DNA from: Lachnospiraceae bacterium
GTDB taxonomy: Bacteria > Bacillota > Clostridia > Lachnospirales > Anaerotignaceae
Direction: 5' to 3'
Length of the DNA stretch: 64,000 bases
NCBI GenBank assembly: GCA_003543235.1
Contig: DPJA01000030.1
Location: 62,001-126,000 of the forward strand
Positions 8,490-17,550 of the stretch are shown here, in pieces. Below the pieces are notes generated by a model that ran no database searches, was not told where the DNA came from, and was given only the letters and a program-made list of their open reading frames with translations. How positions within the stretch are numbered: position 1 is the stretch's first letter; every line of letters begins with the position of its first letter. The position numbers and the translations under genes are program-made.

Positions 8490-9377
8490 ATGAAGCTTAT
8501 TACTTATGTGAAGGATGGGCTGGAACTTGTTGGTGCAATTACAAAGTGTGGCAAAAATGTTTTTCCATTTAAAGAAAATGGGTTTAACTATAACACAATG
8601 AACGATGTAATTGAAAAAATGAGTAATGAGGAAATGGCAAAGCTGGATGCTCTAATTTCCAGTGGCGAGGGTAAAGGGAAAACTTCTGTTGCCACGGTAC
8701 AAATTCTTGCACCTATTCCATATCCTAAGCAGGATATTATATGTCTTGGGATTAACTATATGGAACACGCTGTTGAAAGCGTGAGATATAAAAAAGAAGC
8801 CTTTGATGGTGATAGAAAAGACCCTGTTTATTTTTCTAAACGTGTAAACAAAGCATCGGCAGACGGTGATGATATTCCTAGCCATGCAGATATAATTTCC
8901 ACATTAGACTATGAAGCAGAGTTGGGTGTAATTATTGGCAAGGATGCGTGTAACGTTAAAAAAGAGGATGCCTTTGACTATGTGTTTGGTTACACTGTTA
9001 TCAACGATATAACAGCAAGAGAGTTACAGACAAAGCACAAGCAATGGTATTTTGGAAAGAGTTTGGATGGATTTACACCAATGGGTCCTGTTATTTTAAC
9101 GGCTGACGAAATTGTTGCACCACCAGTGCTTACAATAAAAAGTTGGGTGAATGGTGAGCTTAGACAAAATTCCAAAACTAATCTTTTTATTCACGACATA
9201 CCATATATAATAAATGAGCTTTCCCAAGGAATGACCCTTAAAGCTGGAACAATTATATCCACAGGGACTCCTGCTGGTGTTGGTATGGGCTTTGTTCCAC
9301 CTAAGTTCCTTATAAGTGGTGACGTTGTGGAATGTGAAATTGAAGGCATTGGTAAAATAACAAATAAAGTAAAATGA
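8490..9377 (+). CDS. fumarylacetoacetate hydrolase (FAH) family protein
   Basis: The protein is 295 residues with an N-terminal domain of about 75 residues followed by the FAH catalytic domain. Metal-binding motifs are visible: YEAELGVIIG (Glu pair) and NDITARELQ (Asp), with GICYMEH-type LGINYMEH and the C-terminal STGTPAGVGMG. Family members are Mg/Mn-dependent hydrolases, decarboxylases or hydratases acting on beta-keto acids, often acylpyruvases. The substrate cannot be read from sequence. It has its own GGAG site, sits 76 bp after argD behind a small ATGGG/CCCAT hairpin, and ends at a strong terminator, so it may be the last gene of the arg operon or separately initiated. Confidence 0.88.
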   Translation: MKLITYVKDGLELVGAITKCGKNVFPFKENGFNYNTMNDVIEKMSNEEMAKLDALISSGEGKGKTSVATVQILAPIPYPKQDIICLGINYMEHAVESVRYKKEAFDGDRKDPVYFSKRVNKASADGDDIPSHADIISTLDYEAELGVIIGKDACNVKKEDAFDYVFGYTVINDITARELQTKHKQWYFGKSLDGFTPMGPVILTADEIVAPPVLTIKSWVNGELRQNSKTNLFIHDIPYIINELSQGMTLKAGTIISTGTPAGVGMGFVPPKFLISGDVVECEIEGIGKITNKVK

Positions 9378-9382
9378 CAAAT

Positions 9383-9427
9383 AAAAAAAGACCTTAGGCA
9401 TTTTTAAAATTCCTAAGGTCTTTTTTT
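9383..9427. terminator. bidirectional intrinsic terminator
   Basis: The perfect stem GACCTTAGG/CCTAAGGTC (9390-9398, 9412-9420) is flanked by A7 on the left and T7 on the right, so it can end transcription of both the FAH gene and the convergent PHP gene. Confidence 0.93.
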
Positions 9428-9429
9428 AT

Positions 9430-10281
9430 TTAAGGTCTTAATCCTTGCAAAAAATAGTGTGGAATACATAGTCTTCCACGACCTGTTCCGATGGAAATTT
9501 CAGGCTTGTTTAAGCCGTGAAAATCACTTCCACCTGATGATTTAAGACCTAATTCGGTAGCTATTCGTGTTATTTCTCGCTCTTGCTCTGGTTTGTAGGT
9601 GGAATATTTAACCTCTATACCTGTAAGCCCTAAAAGCATAAGTTCTTTCGCCATTAAGCGTATTTGGTTGTAGTTCATGCCATAAAGTGTTGGGTGTGCA
9701 AGTACAGCCACGCCACCGCTATGGGTTATAAGGTCTATACATTCTTTTGGCGTTGGCAATACCCTTGGCACAAAGCCTGCCATTCCGTGGGAAATGTATT
9801 TCTGAAAAGCCTCTTTCTTAGTTTTTGTGTAGCCTTTTTTAACCATGAGATTAGCGTAGTGCGTACGTGAGCAGCTGTCACGTCCTGCTTCAGCACACAA
9901 TTCATCATAGGTCATAGGAAACCCTAGTTCTGTAAGACGTGCAGTCATTTTTATATTTCTATTTGTTCGCTCTTCCATAATTTCTTTGGTTTTTTTCAAT
10001 AGTGGTTCGTTGGTGTAATCCAAAAACAGTCCAACTATGTGTATTTCAGTTTCTACGGGATTGTTGTAATATGCCGCAAGCTCTATGCCAGGTATTACCT
10101 CTATACCAAAACTTTTTCCGGCTTCAAGGGCCTCGCCTACACCGTCTACACAGTCATGGTCGGTAAGGGCAACAGCACTAAGGTTTGCATCTTTTGCAGC
10201 CTTAACTAATTGAGTTGGTGTATATGTTCCATCCGAAAAAGTTGAATGGGTGTGTAAATCAATATATTTATCTGTAATCAT
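9430..10281 (-). CDS. PHP-domain phosphoesterase
   Basis: A 283-residue protein of the polymerase-and-histidinol-phosphatase fold. The metal-binding motifs are DLHTHSTFSDG near the N terminus, LTDHD (about 40-44), HIVG, VLAHP (about 195) and SGGSDFHG near the C terminus. The closest characterised relatives of this size are the YciV/RNase AM type, which hydrolyse 3',5'-nucleoside bisphosphates or trim short RNA. That specific activity is inference. The ATG at 10281 was chosen because GGAGG stands 11 nt upstream; an in-frame ATG at 10314 would include that site. It is convergent with the FAH gene and divergent from the membrane-protein gene. Confidence 0.87.
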   Translation of the reverse strand: MITDKYIDLHTHSTFSDGTYTPTQLVKAAKDANLSAVALTDHDCVDGVGEALEAGKSFGIEVIPGIELAAYYNNPVETEIHIVGLFLDYTNEPLLKKTKEIMEERTNRNIKMTARLTELGFPMTYDELCAEAGRDSCSRTHYANLMVKKGYTKTKKEAFQKYISHGMAGFVPRVLPTPKECIDLITHSGGVAVLAHPTLYGMNYNQIRLMAKELMLLGLTGIEVKYSTYKPEQEREITRIATELGLKSSGGSDFHGLNKPEISIGTGRGRLCIPHYFLQGLRP

Positions 10282-10361
10282 AGGTTCGTCTACCTCCACA
10301 TATAATTTAAGCATAAACCTAATTTTTTATCAATGTTTAATTTAATTTATGGAGGGTTAAT

Positions 10362-10775
10362 ATGAAAACTAAAAAACAAAACACCAGAGAAAAGTCGAAA
10401 CTGGACAGAAAAGGCGGGTTAAATGGGATGGGCAAAGGGATAATCGCCGCGTGTGCAATTACAATTGCTGTTTTTATGATATACGCTTTGCTTCTTACAT
10501 ACACCAGTATATCAGAAGGCTATATAGCCATAGTTTCAACAGTTACAACGGCGGTGGCTGCAATTGTGGCAGGTTATTTTGCTGCACAAGATGCTGAAAG
10601 TCGTGGGCTTTTATGGGGCATGGTGGCAGGGGTTGTGTATGTACTTATAATTTTGATGGTTCTTTTTTCAGCACAAAAGGATGCAGGTATATCCATGGGA
10701 AAACTTACGGGGATTATTTCAGCGGCAGCAGGAGGAGGAATTGGTGGAATATTGGGCATAAATCAGAAAAAATAA
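10362..10775 (+). CDS. TIGR04086-family small membrane protein
   Basis: A 137-residue protein with a basic N terminus followed by four predicted transmembrane segments (about residues 25-47, 53-72, 80-101 and 112-132) rich in Gly/Ala, ending GGIGGILGINQKK. In many Clostridia a protein of this type is encoded just before the SCIFF gene and secDF, and its position here fits that. Its function is unknown. GGAGG precedes the ATG by 8 nt. Confidence 0.8.
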   Translation: MKTKKQNTREKSKLDRKGGLNGMGKGIIAACAITIAVFMIYALLLTYTSISEGYIAIVSTVTTAVAAIVAGYFAAQDAESRGLLWGMVAGVVYVLIILMVLFSAQKDAGISMGKLTGIISAAAGGGIGGILGINQKK

Positions 10776-10796
10776 CTATGCAAATTAAAAATAATC

Positions 10797-10805
10797 TGTT
10801 ATAAT
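10797..10805 (+). promoter_or_regulatory. extended -10 promoter of scfA
   Basis: TG-T-TATAAT (10797-10805) is an extended -10 element about 45 bp before the scfA start. No good -35 element is present, as is common with extended -10 promoters. Confidence 0.6.
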
Positions 10806-10848
10806 ATTGTGCAGAATATCAAACTAAACATAAGAGGGAGGTACATAT

Positions 10849-10989
10849 ATGAAACACGTAAAAACACTTAATACAGCTATGCTTAAAAATACATTAGCAA
10901 AAGGTGGTTGCGGCGAATGTCAGACTTCATGTCAGTCTGCATGTAAAACAAGCTGCACAGTAGCAAATCAATCTTGTGAAAACAGATAG
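10849..10989 (+). CDS. scfA: SCIFF ribosomal peptide precursor (six Cys in forty-five residues)
   Basis: A 46-residue precursor beginning MKHVKTLNTAMLKNTLAKGG, with six Cys at positions 21, 24, 28, 32, 36 and 43, exactly the SCIFF pattern. SCIFF peptides are nearly universal in Clostridia. A dedicated radical-SAM enzyme cross-links a Cys sulfur to the alpha carbon of a nearby residue (a Thr in the studied case), giving a thioether (sactionine). The biological role of the mature product is still unknown. GGGAGG lies about 8 nt before the ATG. The maturase follows after two hairpins, suggesting the precursor is made in excess over the enzyme. Confidence 0.97.
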   Translation: MKHVKTLNTAMLKNTLAKGGCGECQTSCQSACKTSCTVANQSCENR

Positions 10990-11009
10990 TTCTTATCAGG
11001 TCTAATTGG

Positions 11010-11037
11010 GTGCAGGCTATGTCTGCACTTGTTTTTT
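11010..11037 (+). terminator. intercistronic terminator between scfA and scfB
   Basis: GTGCAG/CTGCAC (11010-11015, 11023-11028) is followed by TTGTTTTTT. A second hairpin, CGCCTCG/CGGGGCG with one wobble pair (11063-11069, 11083-11089), follows. Partial read-through would give high precursor and low maturase levels. Confidence 0.75.
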
Positions 11038-11134
11038 GGCAAATTTTCATAATGAATTAATTCGCCTCGGTTTAGACAAAATCGGGGCGTTTGTAGTTGT
11101 GCTTTTATTGAAATATTGGGAAGGAGTATCTTTT

Positions 11135-12502
11135 ATGATACATAAGTTTAATATGAACGGCGTTAACATAGTTATGGATGTTTTTAGCGGTGCCGTTCAT
11201 GTAGTGGATGATGTTATATTTGATATTGTTGATAAATTTGAGGAATATGGCGAAGAGCGTGTAATTACTGATTTTTCCTCGAAATATAGCAAGGAACAGC
11301 TTGAAGAGGCAATATCTGAAATTAAAGAACTGGCAGAGAACGAAATGCTTTTTACAAAGGATGAATACGAAAACGTTCTTGCTAATATTGAGGGCAGAAA
11401 CCCTGTTGTTAAGGCATTATGTCTTCATATTGCCCATGACTGTAACCTTAAATGCAAATATTGCTTTGCAGAAGAGGGAGAATACCATGGACATCGCTCA
11501 CTTATGAGTACAAAGGTTGGTAAGGCGGCAATTGATTTTATTATCAAAAATTCTGGTTCACGCCATAACCTAGAGGTTGATTTTTTTGGTGGAGAGCCTT
11601 TAATGAATTTTGGTGTAGTTAAAGACATTGTTGAGTATGGACGTGAGCAGGAAAAGCTTTTTAACAAAAATTTTAGATATACAATTACCACAAATGGTGT
11701 TCTGCTCAATGATGAAATACAGGATTATATTAATAAACATATGCAAAATGTTGTAGTTAGCCTTGATGGACGCAAAGAAGTGAATGACCGTATGCGTCCA
11801 CACGCAGGTGGACAGGGAAGCTATGATGAAATTGTTCCTAAATTTCAAAAACTTGCAGAAAGCAGAAATCAGACCGATTATTATATAAGAGGTACATTCA
11901 CAAGAAATAACCTTGACTTTATGCAGGATGTTATTCATATGGCAGACCTTGGGTTTAAACAGATTTCTGTTGAGCCTGTTGTAGGTACAGATGATAACGA
12001 GTATGCCATAAGACAGGAAGATTTGCCTTTGATTTTTGCCGAATATGAAAAACTGGCAGCAGAGATGTATAAAAGACATAAAGAAGGTGGAGAAAAAGAT
12101 TTTAATTTCTTCCATTTTAATATTGACCTTACAGGAGGACCATGTGTTGCCAAAAGACTTTCTGGTTGTGGAGCAGGTACAGAATATCTTGCCGTAACAC
12201 CAGAGGGTGACCTTTACCCTTGCCATCAATTTGTTGGCTTGACAGAATTTAAGATGGGAACAGTTTTTGATGGCATTAATACACCGGAGTTGAGAAAAAA
12301 ATTCTCTAACTGCAATGTTTATGCAAAGGAAGAATGTAAAAAGTGCTGGGCAAGATTTTATTGCAGCGGTGGATGTGCGGCTAATGCACATCAGCTTGGT
12401 GGAGATATACTTAACCCTTACGAAATCGGTTGTGAATTACAACGCAAAAGGGTTGAATGTGCAATAATGATTAAAGCTAAAGCGTTAGAGGAGGAAGAAT
12501 AA
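11135..12502 (+). CDS. scfB: SCIFF thioether maturase, radical SAM with SPASM domain
   Basis: A 455-residue radical-SAM enzyme that installs the thioether in the SCIFF peptide. It has an N-terminal peptide-recognition domain (about 1-90), the radical-SAM cluster motif CNLKCKYC (CxxxCxxC, about residue 99 onward), the FFGGEPL motif, and a C-terminal SPASM region with CNVYAKEECKKCW and YCSGGC that binds auxiliary [4Fe-4S] clusters. The ATG at 11135 has AAGGAG 9 nt upstream; the open frame extends further left but without support. Its stop overlaps the secD start (TAATG), so the two are translationally coupled. Confidence 0.95.
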   Translation: MIHKFNMNGVNIVMDVFSGAVHVVDDVIFDIVDKFEEYGEERVITDFSSKYSKEQLEEAISEIKELAENEMLFTKDEYENVLANIEGRNPVVKALCLHIAHDCNLKCKYCFAEEGEYHGHRSLMSTKVGKAAIDFIIKNSGSRHNLEVDFFGGEPLMNFGVVKDIVEYGREQEKLFNKNFRYTITTNGVLLNDEIQDYINKHMQNVVVSLDGRKEVNDRMRPHAGGQGSYDEIVPKFQKLAESRNQTDYYIRGTFTRNNLDFMQDVIHMADLGFKQISVEPVVGTDDNEYAIRQEDLPLIFAEYEKLAAEMYKRHKEGGEKDFNFFHFNIDLTGGPCVAKRLSGCGAGTEYLAVTPEGDLYPCHQFVGLTEFKMGTVFDGINTPELRKKFSNCNVYAKEECKKCWARFYCSGGCAANAHQLGGDILNPYEIGCELQRKRVECAIMIKAKALEEEE

Positions 12503-13728
12503 TGAAAAAGGGCAAGAGTGTAGTAAGCCTTATTTTGCTTGCTGTGGTGGCGGCTGCATTAGCGGTTGGAGCTAAGCTTAGCGTAGGGAAAATTAAGCTT
12601 GGCTTAGACTTAAATGGCGGTGCAGCTATTGTATATCAGGCTGAAAAGGAAGACGTTACTGAGGATGAAATGAAGAGTGCTGTTTCACTTATTCAGCGTA
12701 GATTAGACAGAAAAGGCTGGACAGAGGGCGAAGCTTCAATGCAAGGTTCAAACAGAATTCGTGTTGAGATACCAGGTATTGAAGATGCAGAAACTGCAGT
12801 AACTGAACTTGGACAAACGGCACAGCTTTTGTTTGTGGATGAAAATGGAAAAACCTTGCTTACAGGTGCAGATGTGGCTGATGCACAAATGAATGTTAGC
12901 TCATCTACCAAAGACGGTCCGTCACAACCTTGTGTTTCGCTGGAATTTACAGAAGAGGGAAAAGCTCTTTTTGCTCAGGCAACAGAAGAAAATCTTAATA
13001 AGCGTATTGCAATTGTAATGGATGACCAGATTATTAGTGCACCAACTGTAAATTCTAAAATTACAGACGGAAAAGCTATGATTACAGGACAGTTTACAAG
13101 TGATGAAGCTACAGAAATGGCTATACGTATAAAAGAGGGCTCACTTCCGTTTAATCTTAGCGTTATCGAAATGAATAACGTAGGGGCTAGACTTGGTGCA
13201 AATGCAGTGGTAACAAGCTTAAAAGCGGCAGCTGTTGGTATTGCTCTTGTGCTTTTGTTTATGCTTATAGCATATATGGCTTGTGGGTTTGCGGCAGACT
13301 GGGCACTTGTAATTTATATGGGTCTTGAAATAATTGCCATAAGCGTGTTTGGTGTAACACTTACATTACCAGGTATTGCTGGAATCATCCTTTCGGTTGG
13401 TATGGCGGTAGATGCCAATGTAATTATATTTGAAAGAATTAAGGAAGAGGTGGCAATTGGAAAAACACTGCGAACTGCAGTAGATAACGGTTTTTCAAGA
13501 GCCTTACCTGCTATACTGGATGGAAATATTACAACATTTATTGCGGCAGTTGTGCTTTTCTTTATGGGCACTGGCACAATAAGAGGTTTTGCACAGACAC
13601 TTATGATTGGTATTGTTATTTCAATGTTTACAGCAATTGTTATAACAAGACTTATTATGAAGAGCATTATTGGTATAGGTATTAGCAAGCCAGAATTATT
13701 TGGCATTAAAAAAGTGGAAAAGGCATAA
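12502..13728 (+). CDS. secD: protein translocase subunit SecD
   Basis: SecD is half of the SecDF proton-driven motor that helps pull preproteins across the membrane. The 408-residue protein has an N-terminal transmembrane helix (about 7-24), the GLDLNGG motif, a periplasmic/extracellular P1 region (about 40-225) and five C-terminal transmembrane helices including the LPGIAGIILSVGMAVDANVIIFERI signature region (about 290-315). The start overlaps the scfB stop and has AGGAGG upstream. SecF follows 14 bp later as a separate gene, unlike the fused SecDF of Bacillus. Confidence 0.96.
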   Translation: MKKGKSVVSLILLAVVAAALAVGAKLSVGKIKLGLDLNGGAAIVYQAEKEDVTEDEMKSAVSLIQRRLDRKGWTEGEASMQGSNRIRVEIPGIEDAETAVTELGQTAQLLFVDENGKTLLTGADVADAQMNVSSSTKDGPSQPCVSLEFTEEGKALFAQATEENLNKRIAIVMDDQIISAPTVNSKITDGKAMITGQFTSDEATEMAIRIKEGSLPFNLSVIEMNNVGARLGANAVVTSLKAAAVGIALVLLFMLIAYMACGFAADWALVIYMGLEIIAISVFGVTLTLPGIAGIILSVGMAVDANVIIFERIKEEVAIGKTLRTAVDNGFSRALPAILDGNITTFIAAVVLFFMGTGTIRGFAQTLMIGIVISMFTAIVITRLIMKSIIGIGISKPELFGIKKVEKA

Positions 13729-13742
13729 GGGAGGGAACAGAT

Positions 13743-14654
13743 ATGAATTTAAAAATAGTGAAAAATAAAGCAAAATTCTTTGCTGTTTCTATTATACTTA
13801 TTGCCATTGGCATAGGCACTATGGGGCTTAACATCTCTAAGCACAAGGGTGCTTTAAACTATGACATAGAGTTTACAGGCGGAACGGCAATGACAGTGGA
13901 TATGGGTCAGCCTTTTAATAATGACGATGTGGCAAAAACAGTTACAAAGGTTACAGGACAAAGCAGTCCTCAGATACAGAAAATTTTAGGCACTAACGAA
14001 GTTTCCATAAAAATACAGTCAGTAGATGGTGGAACAAGAACAGCATTGGCTGATGCACTTATGAAGGATTTTGCACTTTCTGATGGCAGCATTTTAAAGG
14101 TACAAGATATAAGCGGAACTGTAAGTGGAGAGATGCAGAAAGTGGCAGTTTTAGCAATGATTGTTGCGTGTATTGCTATGCTTATTTATATCTCCATTCG
14201 CTTTCACGATTATAAAATGGGCCTTAGTGCAATTATTGCACTTGTCCATGATGTGCTTATTATGATTTCTTTTTATGCAGTGCTTAGAATACCTGTAAAT
14301 ACGGCATTTATTGCTGCAATACTTACGGTTGTAGGTTATTCTATAAACTCTACCATTGTAATTTTTGACCGTGTGCGAGAGAACAAGGGTCTTATTGGAA
14401 GAAACACTTTGCCAGAAGTAATTGATATTAGCGTTTGGCAGACTATGCGACGTTCGGTTTACACATCTCTTACAACACTGTTTACAATTGGTGCACTTTA
14501 TGTTTTTGGTGTGCAGTCGGTTAAAGAGTTTGCACTGCCTATTATCGTTGGTATTATAAGTGGTGTATATTCATCAGTATTTATATCAGGTTCCATTTGG
14601 TTTATGCTGAAAAGCAAAAAGGGCGAAAAGCCATTATACAAATCTGAAAAATAA
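13743..14654 (+). CDS. secF: protein translocase subunit SecF
   Basis: SecF partners SecD in the membrane. The 303-residue protein has transmembrane helices at about 11-30 and five more after residue 135, the DIEFTGGTAM motif (about 40-49) and the family signature VVGYSINSTIVIFDRVRE (about 198-215). GGGAGG precedes the ATG. It is directly downstream of secD. Confidence 0.96.
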   Translation: MNLKIVKNKAKFFAVSIILIAIGIGTMGLNISKHKGALNYDIEFTGGTAMTVDMGQPFNNDDVAKTVTKVTGQSSPQIQKILGTNEVSIKIQSVDGGTRTALADALMKDFALSDGSILKVQDISGTVSGEMQKVAVLAMIVACIAMLIYISIRFHDYKMGLSAIIALVHDVLIMISFYAVLRIPVNTAFIAAILTVVGYSINSTIVIFDRVRENKGLIGRNTLPEVIDISVWQTMRRSVYTSLTTLFTIGALYVFGVQSVKEFALPIIVGIISGVYSSVFISGSIWFMLKSKKGEKPLYKSEK

Positions 14655-14714
14655 AAACAACGGTGGTATTTCCTTAATATCGTAAGATAAAGTAAAAGCT
14701 GTTTAGGAGAAAAT

Positions 14715-16481
14715 ATGAAAAAGTGGATGCTCAGGCGTAATAAAGTTAATACACAAAAAATGGCAGAACGTCTGGGCATATCCGTTGTTACGGCACAGGT
14801 GCTTGCAAACCGTGGAATAGGTACGTATAATGATGCCTGCAAATTTCTATACTGTGATGTAAATGAAATGTACGACGGATATTTGCTTAAAGATATGCAA
14901 AAGGGTATTGATGTGATTAATGCTGCAGTTAATGCTGGCAAAAAAATAGCCGTATACGGAGATTATGATGTGGACGGCGTTATGAGCACCACAATACTTT
15001 ACAAAACACTTAAAGCATTTACGGATAATGTAATATACTATGTACCACATAGGCAAAAAGAGGGCTACGGCATAAATCTTGAGGCAGTTGAGAAACTTAA
15101 AGCTATTGGTGTTGAAGTTGTACTTACCTGTGATAATGGCATTGCATCCATTGAAGAGGCAAAGCGTATAGAGGAACTTGGCATGAGCCTTGTAATTTTA
15201 GACCATCATGAGCCTTCATTTGAGGTTGATGAAAAGGGTATAAAAAAAGACATTATCCCAGTTGCGGCGGCGGTTATCGACCATAAGCAAAAAGATTGTA
15301 CATATCCATTTAAGGCACTTTGTGCAGGAGCAATGGCATACAAATTCAGCAAGCTGTTTTTTGAAAAAAGAAAAACAGAATTTGTGTTTAAGACGGAATT
15401 TTTAGTTTTTGCGGCTATGGCTACAATATGTGATATAGTTGATTTGTTGGATGAAAACCGCATTATTGCCAAAAATGGGTTGGATTTAATAAAGAAAAGC
15501 CCTAATATCGGGCTTAAAGCTCTTATTGAAAAAACAGGCATAGCCGATGGTGATATAAGTGAATATCACATAGGTTTTGTGCTTGGTCCGTGCATTAATG
15601 CTACAGGCAGGCTTAAAAGTGCCACAACGTCAGTGGAGCTTTTTGTAACAGAAGATATGCAAAAAGCCACGACGCTGGCATCCGAACTTACTGAATTAAA
15701 CAACGAAAGAAAACTCCTTACTGCAACTGCTGAAAAGGAAGCTATTGCTGCAGTTGAAAACAGCGATTTACAGCAGGATAGAGTTCTTGTTATTTATAAC
15801 GAAAATATTCACGAAAGTATAGCGGGAATAGTTGCAGGAAAGATAAAGGAACGGTATTATAAACCGGTGATTATGCTTACAAGTGGAGAAAGCATGGCAA
15901 AGGGTTCAGCACGAAGCATTGAGGGTTACAACATATTTGAAGAACTTTTTAAACAGAGAGATTTGTTCCATAAATTTGGAGGACATCCTATGGCGGCAGG
16001 TCTTTCCCTTGCAAATGAAAATGTGGATATTTTACGAAAACGTCTTAATCAGGTGTGCACACTTACCGAGGAAGAAATGACACCTGTCTTAAAAATTGAA
16101 AAATCACTTACCTTTGATGAAATTACCATGGAAGCATCACAGCAGTTATTGCGGATTGCACCCTTTGGCAAGGAAAATCCTATGCCTATTTTTGGAACAA
16201 AAGGCATAACGGCTGAAAAGGTAATGCTTATAGGTAAAGATAAAAATATAATGAAAATAAGCCTTAGGGATACACAAACAGGCATAAGAATTGACGGAAT
16301 ATCTTTTGATGGTCTTGAAGAATTTGAAGGTCAATGCCTTAAAAAATATGGTGAGAAAACAACAATAGATATTTTAAACGGTACAAAGAGTACCAATCTT
16401 GATATTGTATACAATATAAATATTAACTGTTTTTCGGGCAGGACTTCACTGCAATTAATATTAAAAGGTTTTAGATTATAG
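14715..16481 (+). CDS. recJ: single-stranded-DNA-specific 5'-3' exonuclease RecJ
   Basis: RecJ is the Mn/Mg-dependent single-strand exonuclease of recombination and mismatch repair. The 588-residue protein has the DHH-domain motifs YGDYDVDGVMS (about 81-91), LTCDNGI (about 136-142) and DHHEP (about 162), and the DHHA1 glycine motif FGGHPMAAGLSL (about 420-431). The OB-fold-like C-terminal domain is present. Length is in the normal range. GGAGA precedes the ATG. It lies 60 bp after secF and 9 bp before apt, an arrangement seen in many Clostridia. Confidence 0.95.
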   Translation: MKKWMLRRNKVNTQKMAERLGISVVTAQVLANRGIGTYNDACKFLYCDVNEMYDGYLLKDMQKGIDVINAAVNAGKKIAVYGDYDVDGVMSTTILYKTLKAFTDNVIYYVPHRQKEGYGINLEAVEKLKAIGVEVVLTCDNGIASIEEAKRIEELGMSLVILDHHEPSFEVDEKGIKKDIIPVAAAVIDHKQKDCTYPFKALCAGAMAYKFSKLFFEKRKTEFVFKTEFLVFAAMATICDIVDLLDENRIIAKNGLDLIKKSPNIGLKALIEKTGIADGDISEYHIGFVLGPCINATGRLKSATTSVELFVTEDMQKATTLASELTELNNERKLLTATAEKEAIAAVENSDLQQDRVLVIYNENIHESIAGIVAGKIKERYYKPVIMLTSGESMAKGSARSIEGYNIFEELFKQRDLFHKFGGHPMAAGLSLANENVDILRKRLNQVCTLTEEEMTPVLKIEKSLTFDEITMEASQQLLRIAPFGKENPMPIFGTKGITAEKVMLIGKDKNIMKISLRDTQTGIRIDGISFDGLEEFEGQCLKKYGEKTTIDILNGTKSTNLDIVYNININCFSGRTSLQLILKGFRL

Positions 16482-16490
16482 GGAGGATAC

Positions 16491-17006
16491 ATGATGGATT
16501 TAGCGGGAAAAATCAGATGTATTAATGATTATCCACAGGAAGGCATTGTTTTTAGAGATATTACTACACTTTTAAAGGACGCTGATGGACTTTGTGAGGC
16601 AATAGACAAGATTAAATCTGCCCTTGAAGGTGTTGAGTTTGACTATATTATTGGTCCTGAAAGCAGAGGATTTATTTTTGGTATGCCAATTTCATACAGC
16701 CTTAGAAAAGGATTTATTCCTGTTAGAAAGGAAGGTAAGCTTCCTGCAAAAACAAAATCTAGGGAATATGCACTTGAATACGGCACAGCTACCGTTGAAA
16801 TACATGAGGATGCCATTAAAAAAGGTGACAGAGTTGTTATAATTGATGACCTTATTGCAACAGGCGGTACATCAAAAGCAATCATTGAGCTTTTAGAAGA
16901 AATGGGAGCAACAGTTGAAAAGTTGGTTTTTCTCATTGAACTTGAAAATCTTGAGGGAAGAAAATTGATAGGTGATTATAATATAGAATCTATTATAAGA
17001 TATTAA
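16491..17006 (+). CDS. apt: adenine phosphoribosyltransferase
   Basis: Apt salvages adenine to AMP with PRPP. The 171-residue protein has the typical KIRCINDYPQEGIVFRDIT start, GPESRGFIFG and the PRPP-binding loop VVIIDDLIATGGTSKA (about 117-132). Two ATGs in frame (16491, 16494) follow GGGAGG; the second is equally plausible. It ends this unit, with the rplS promoter beginning only 7 bp after the stop. Confidence 0.96.
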   Translation: MMDLAGKIRCINDYPQEGIVFRDITTLLKDADGLCEAIDKIKSALEGVEFDYIIGPESRGFIFGMPISYSLRKGFIPVRKEGKLPAKTKSREYALEYGTATVEIHEDAIKKGDRVVIIDDLIATGGTSKAIIELLEEMGATVEKLVFLIELENLEGRKLIGDYNIESIIRY

Positions 17007-17013
17007 AAAATAC

Positions 17014-17042
17014 TTGCATACAAATTTGTAATATGATATAAT
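17014..17042 (+). promoter_or_regulatory. rplS promoter
   Basis: TTGCAT (17014-17019), a 17-bp spacer and TATAAT (17037-17042). About 75 nt of leader RNA precede rplS; no specific regulatory fold was recognised in it. Confidence 0.8.
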
Positions 17043-17125
17043 GTTCGATGTATGTATTAAGGATGGTCCAATGTTACTGTATGGATGTAGCAAGAACATC
17101 TATTGATTTTATGGAGGAATTTAGA

Positions 17126-17473
17126 ATGAATGACATTATTAGAGGAATTGAAAATGCTCAGCTTAAGAGCGAAGTACAAGCTTTTAACGTAGGTGACACA
17201 GTACGTGTTTACGCTAAGGTTGTTGAGGGTACAAGAGAAAGATTACAGATGTTTGAAGGTATTGTTATTAAAAGACAGAACGGCGGCATTCGTGAAACTT
17301 TCACTGTTAGAAGAATTGCATCAGGCGTAGGCGTTGAAAGAACATGGCCACTCCACTCACCAAGAATTGACCGTATTGAGGTTATTAGACATGGTGTTGT
17401 TAGACGTGCTAAACTCTTCTACTTAAGAGATAGAATTGGTAAAGCAGCTAAAGTTAAAGAAGTTTTAAGATAA
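17126..17473 (+). CDS. rplS: 50S ribosomal protein L19
   Basis: L19 sits at the 30S-50S interface of the ribosome. The 115-residue protein has the usual length and contains FNVGDTVRVYAKVVEG, RLQMFEGIVIKR and RSPRIDRIEV-type motif SPRIDRIEVIRHG. ATG 17126 has TGGAGG 8 nt upstream; the frame is open for 26 codons further left without a start site signal. The gene has its own promoter and terminator. The trmD/rimM genes commonly found upstream are absent. Confidence 0.97.
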   Translation: MNDIIRGIENAQLKSEVQAFNVGDTVRVYAKVVEGTRERLQMFEGIVIKRQNGGIRETFTVRRIASGVGVERTWPLHSPRIDRIEVIRHGVVRRAKLFYLRDRIGKAAKVKEVLR

Positions 17474-17496
17474 TTCTAAACATCAATAATTCATGG

Positions 17497-17524
17497 GCCT
17501 GACGACGTAGTCGTCAGGCTTTTG
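17497..17524 (+). terminator. intrinsic terminator after rplS
   Basis: A perfect 10-bp stem GCCTGACGAC/GTCGTCAGGC (17497-17506, 17510-17519) with a 3-nt loop is followed by TTTTG. Confidence 0.92.
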
Positions 17525-17550
17525 TACATTTTACGCAAGGAGGTTAGGTT

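Noticed and set aside
11600..12391. A 263-codon open frame opposite scfB.
   Set aside because: It is rich in Cys, Phe and Ile, without start signal or known motif; the coding strand is well supported by radical-SAM motifs.
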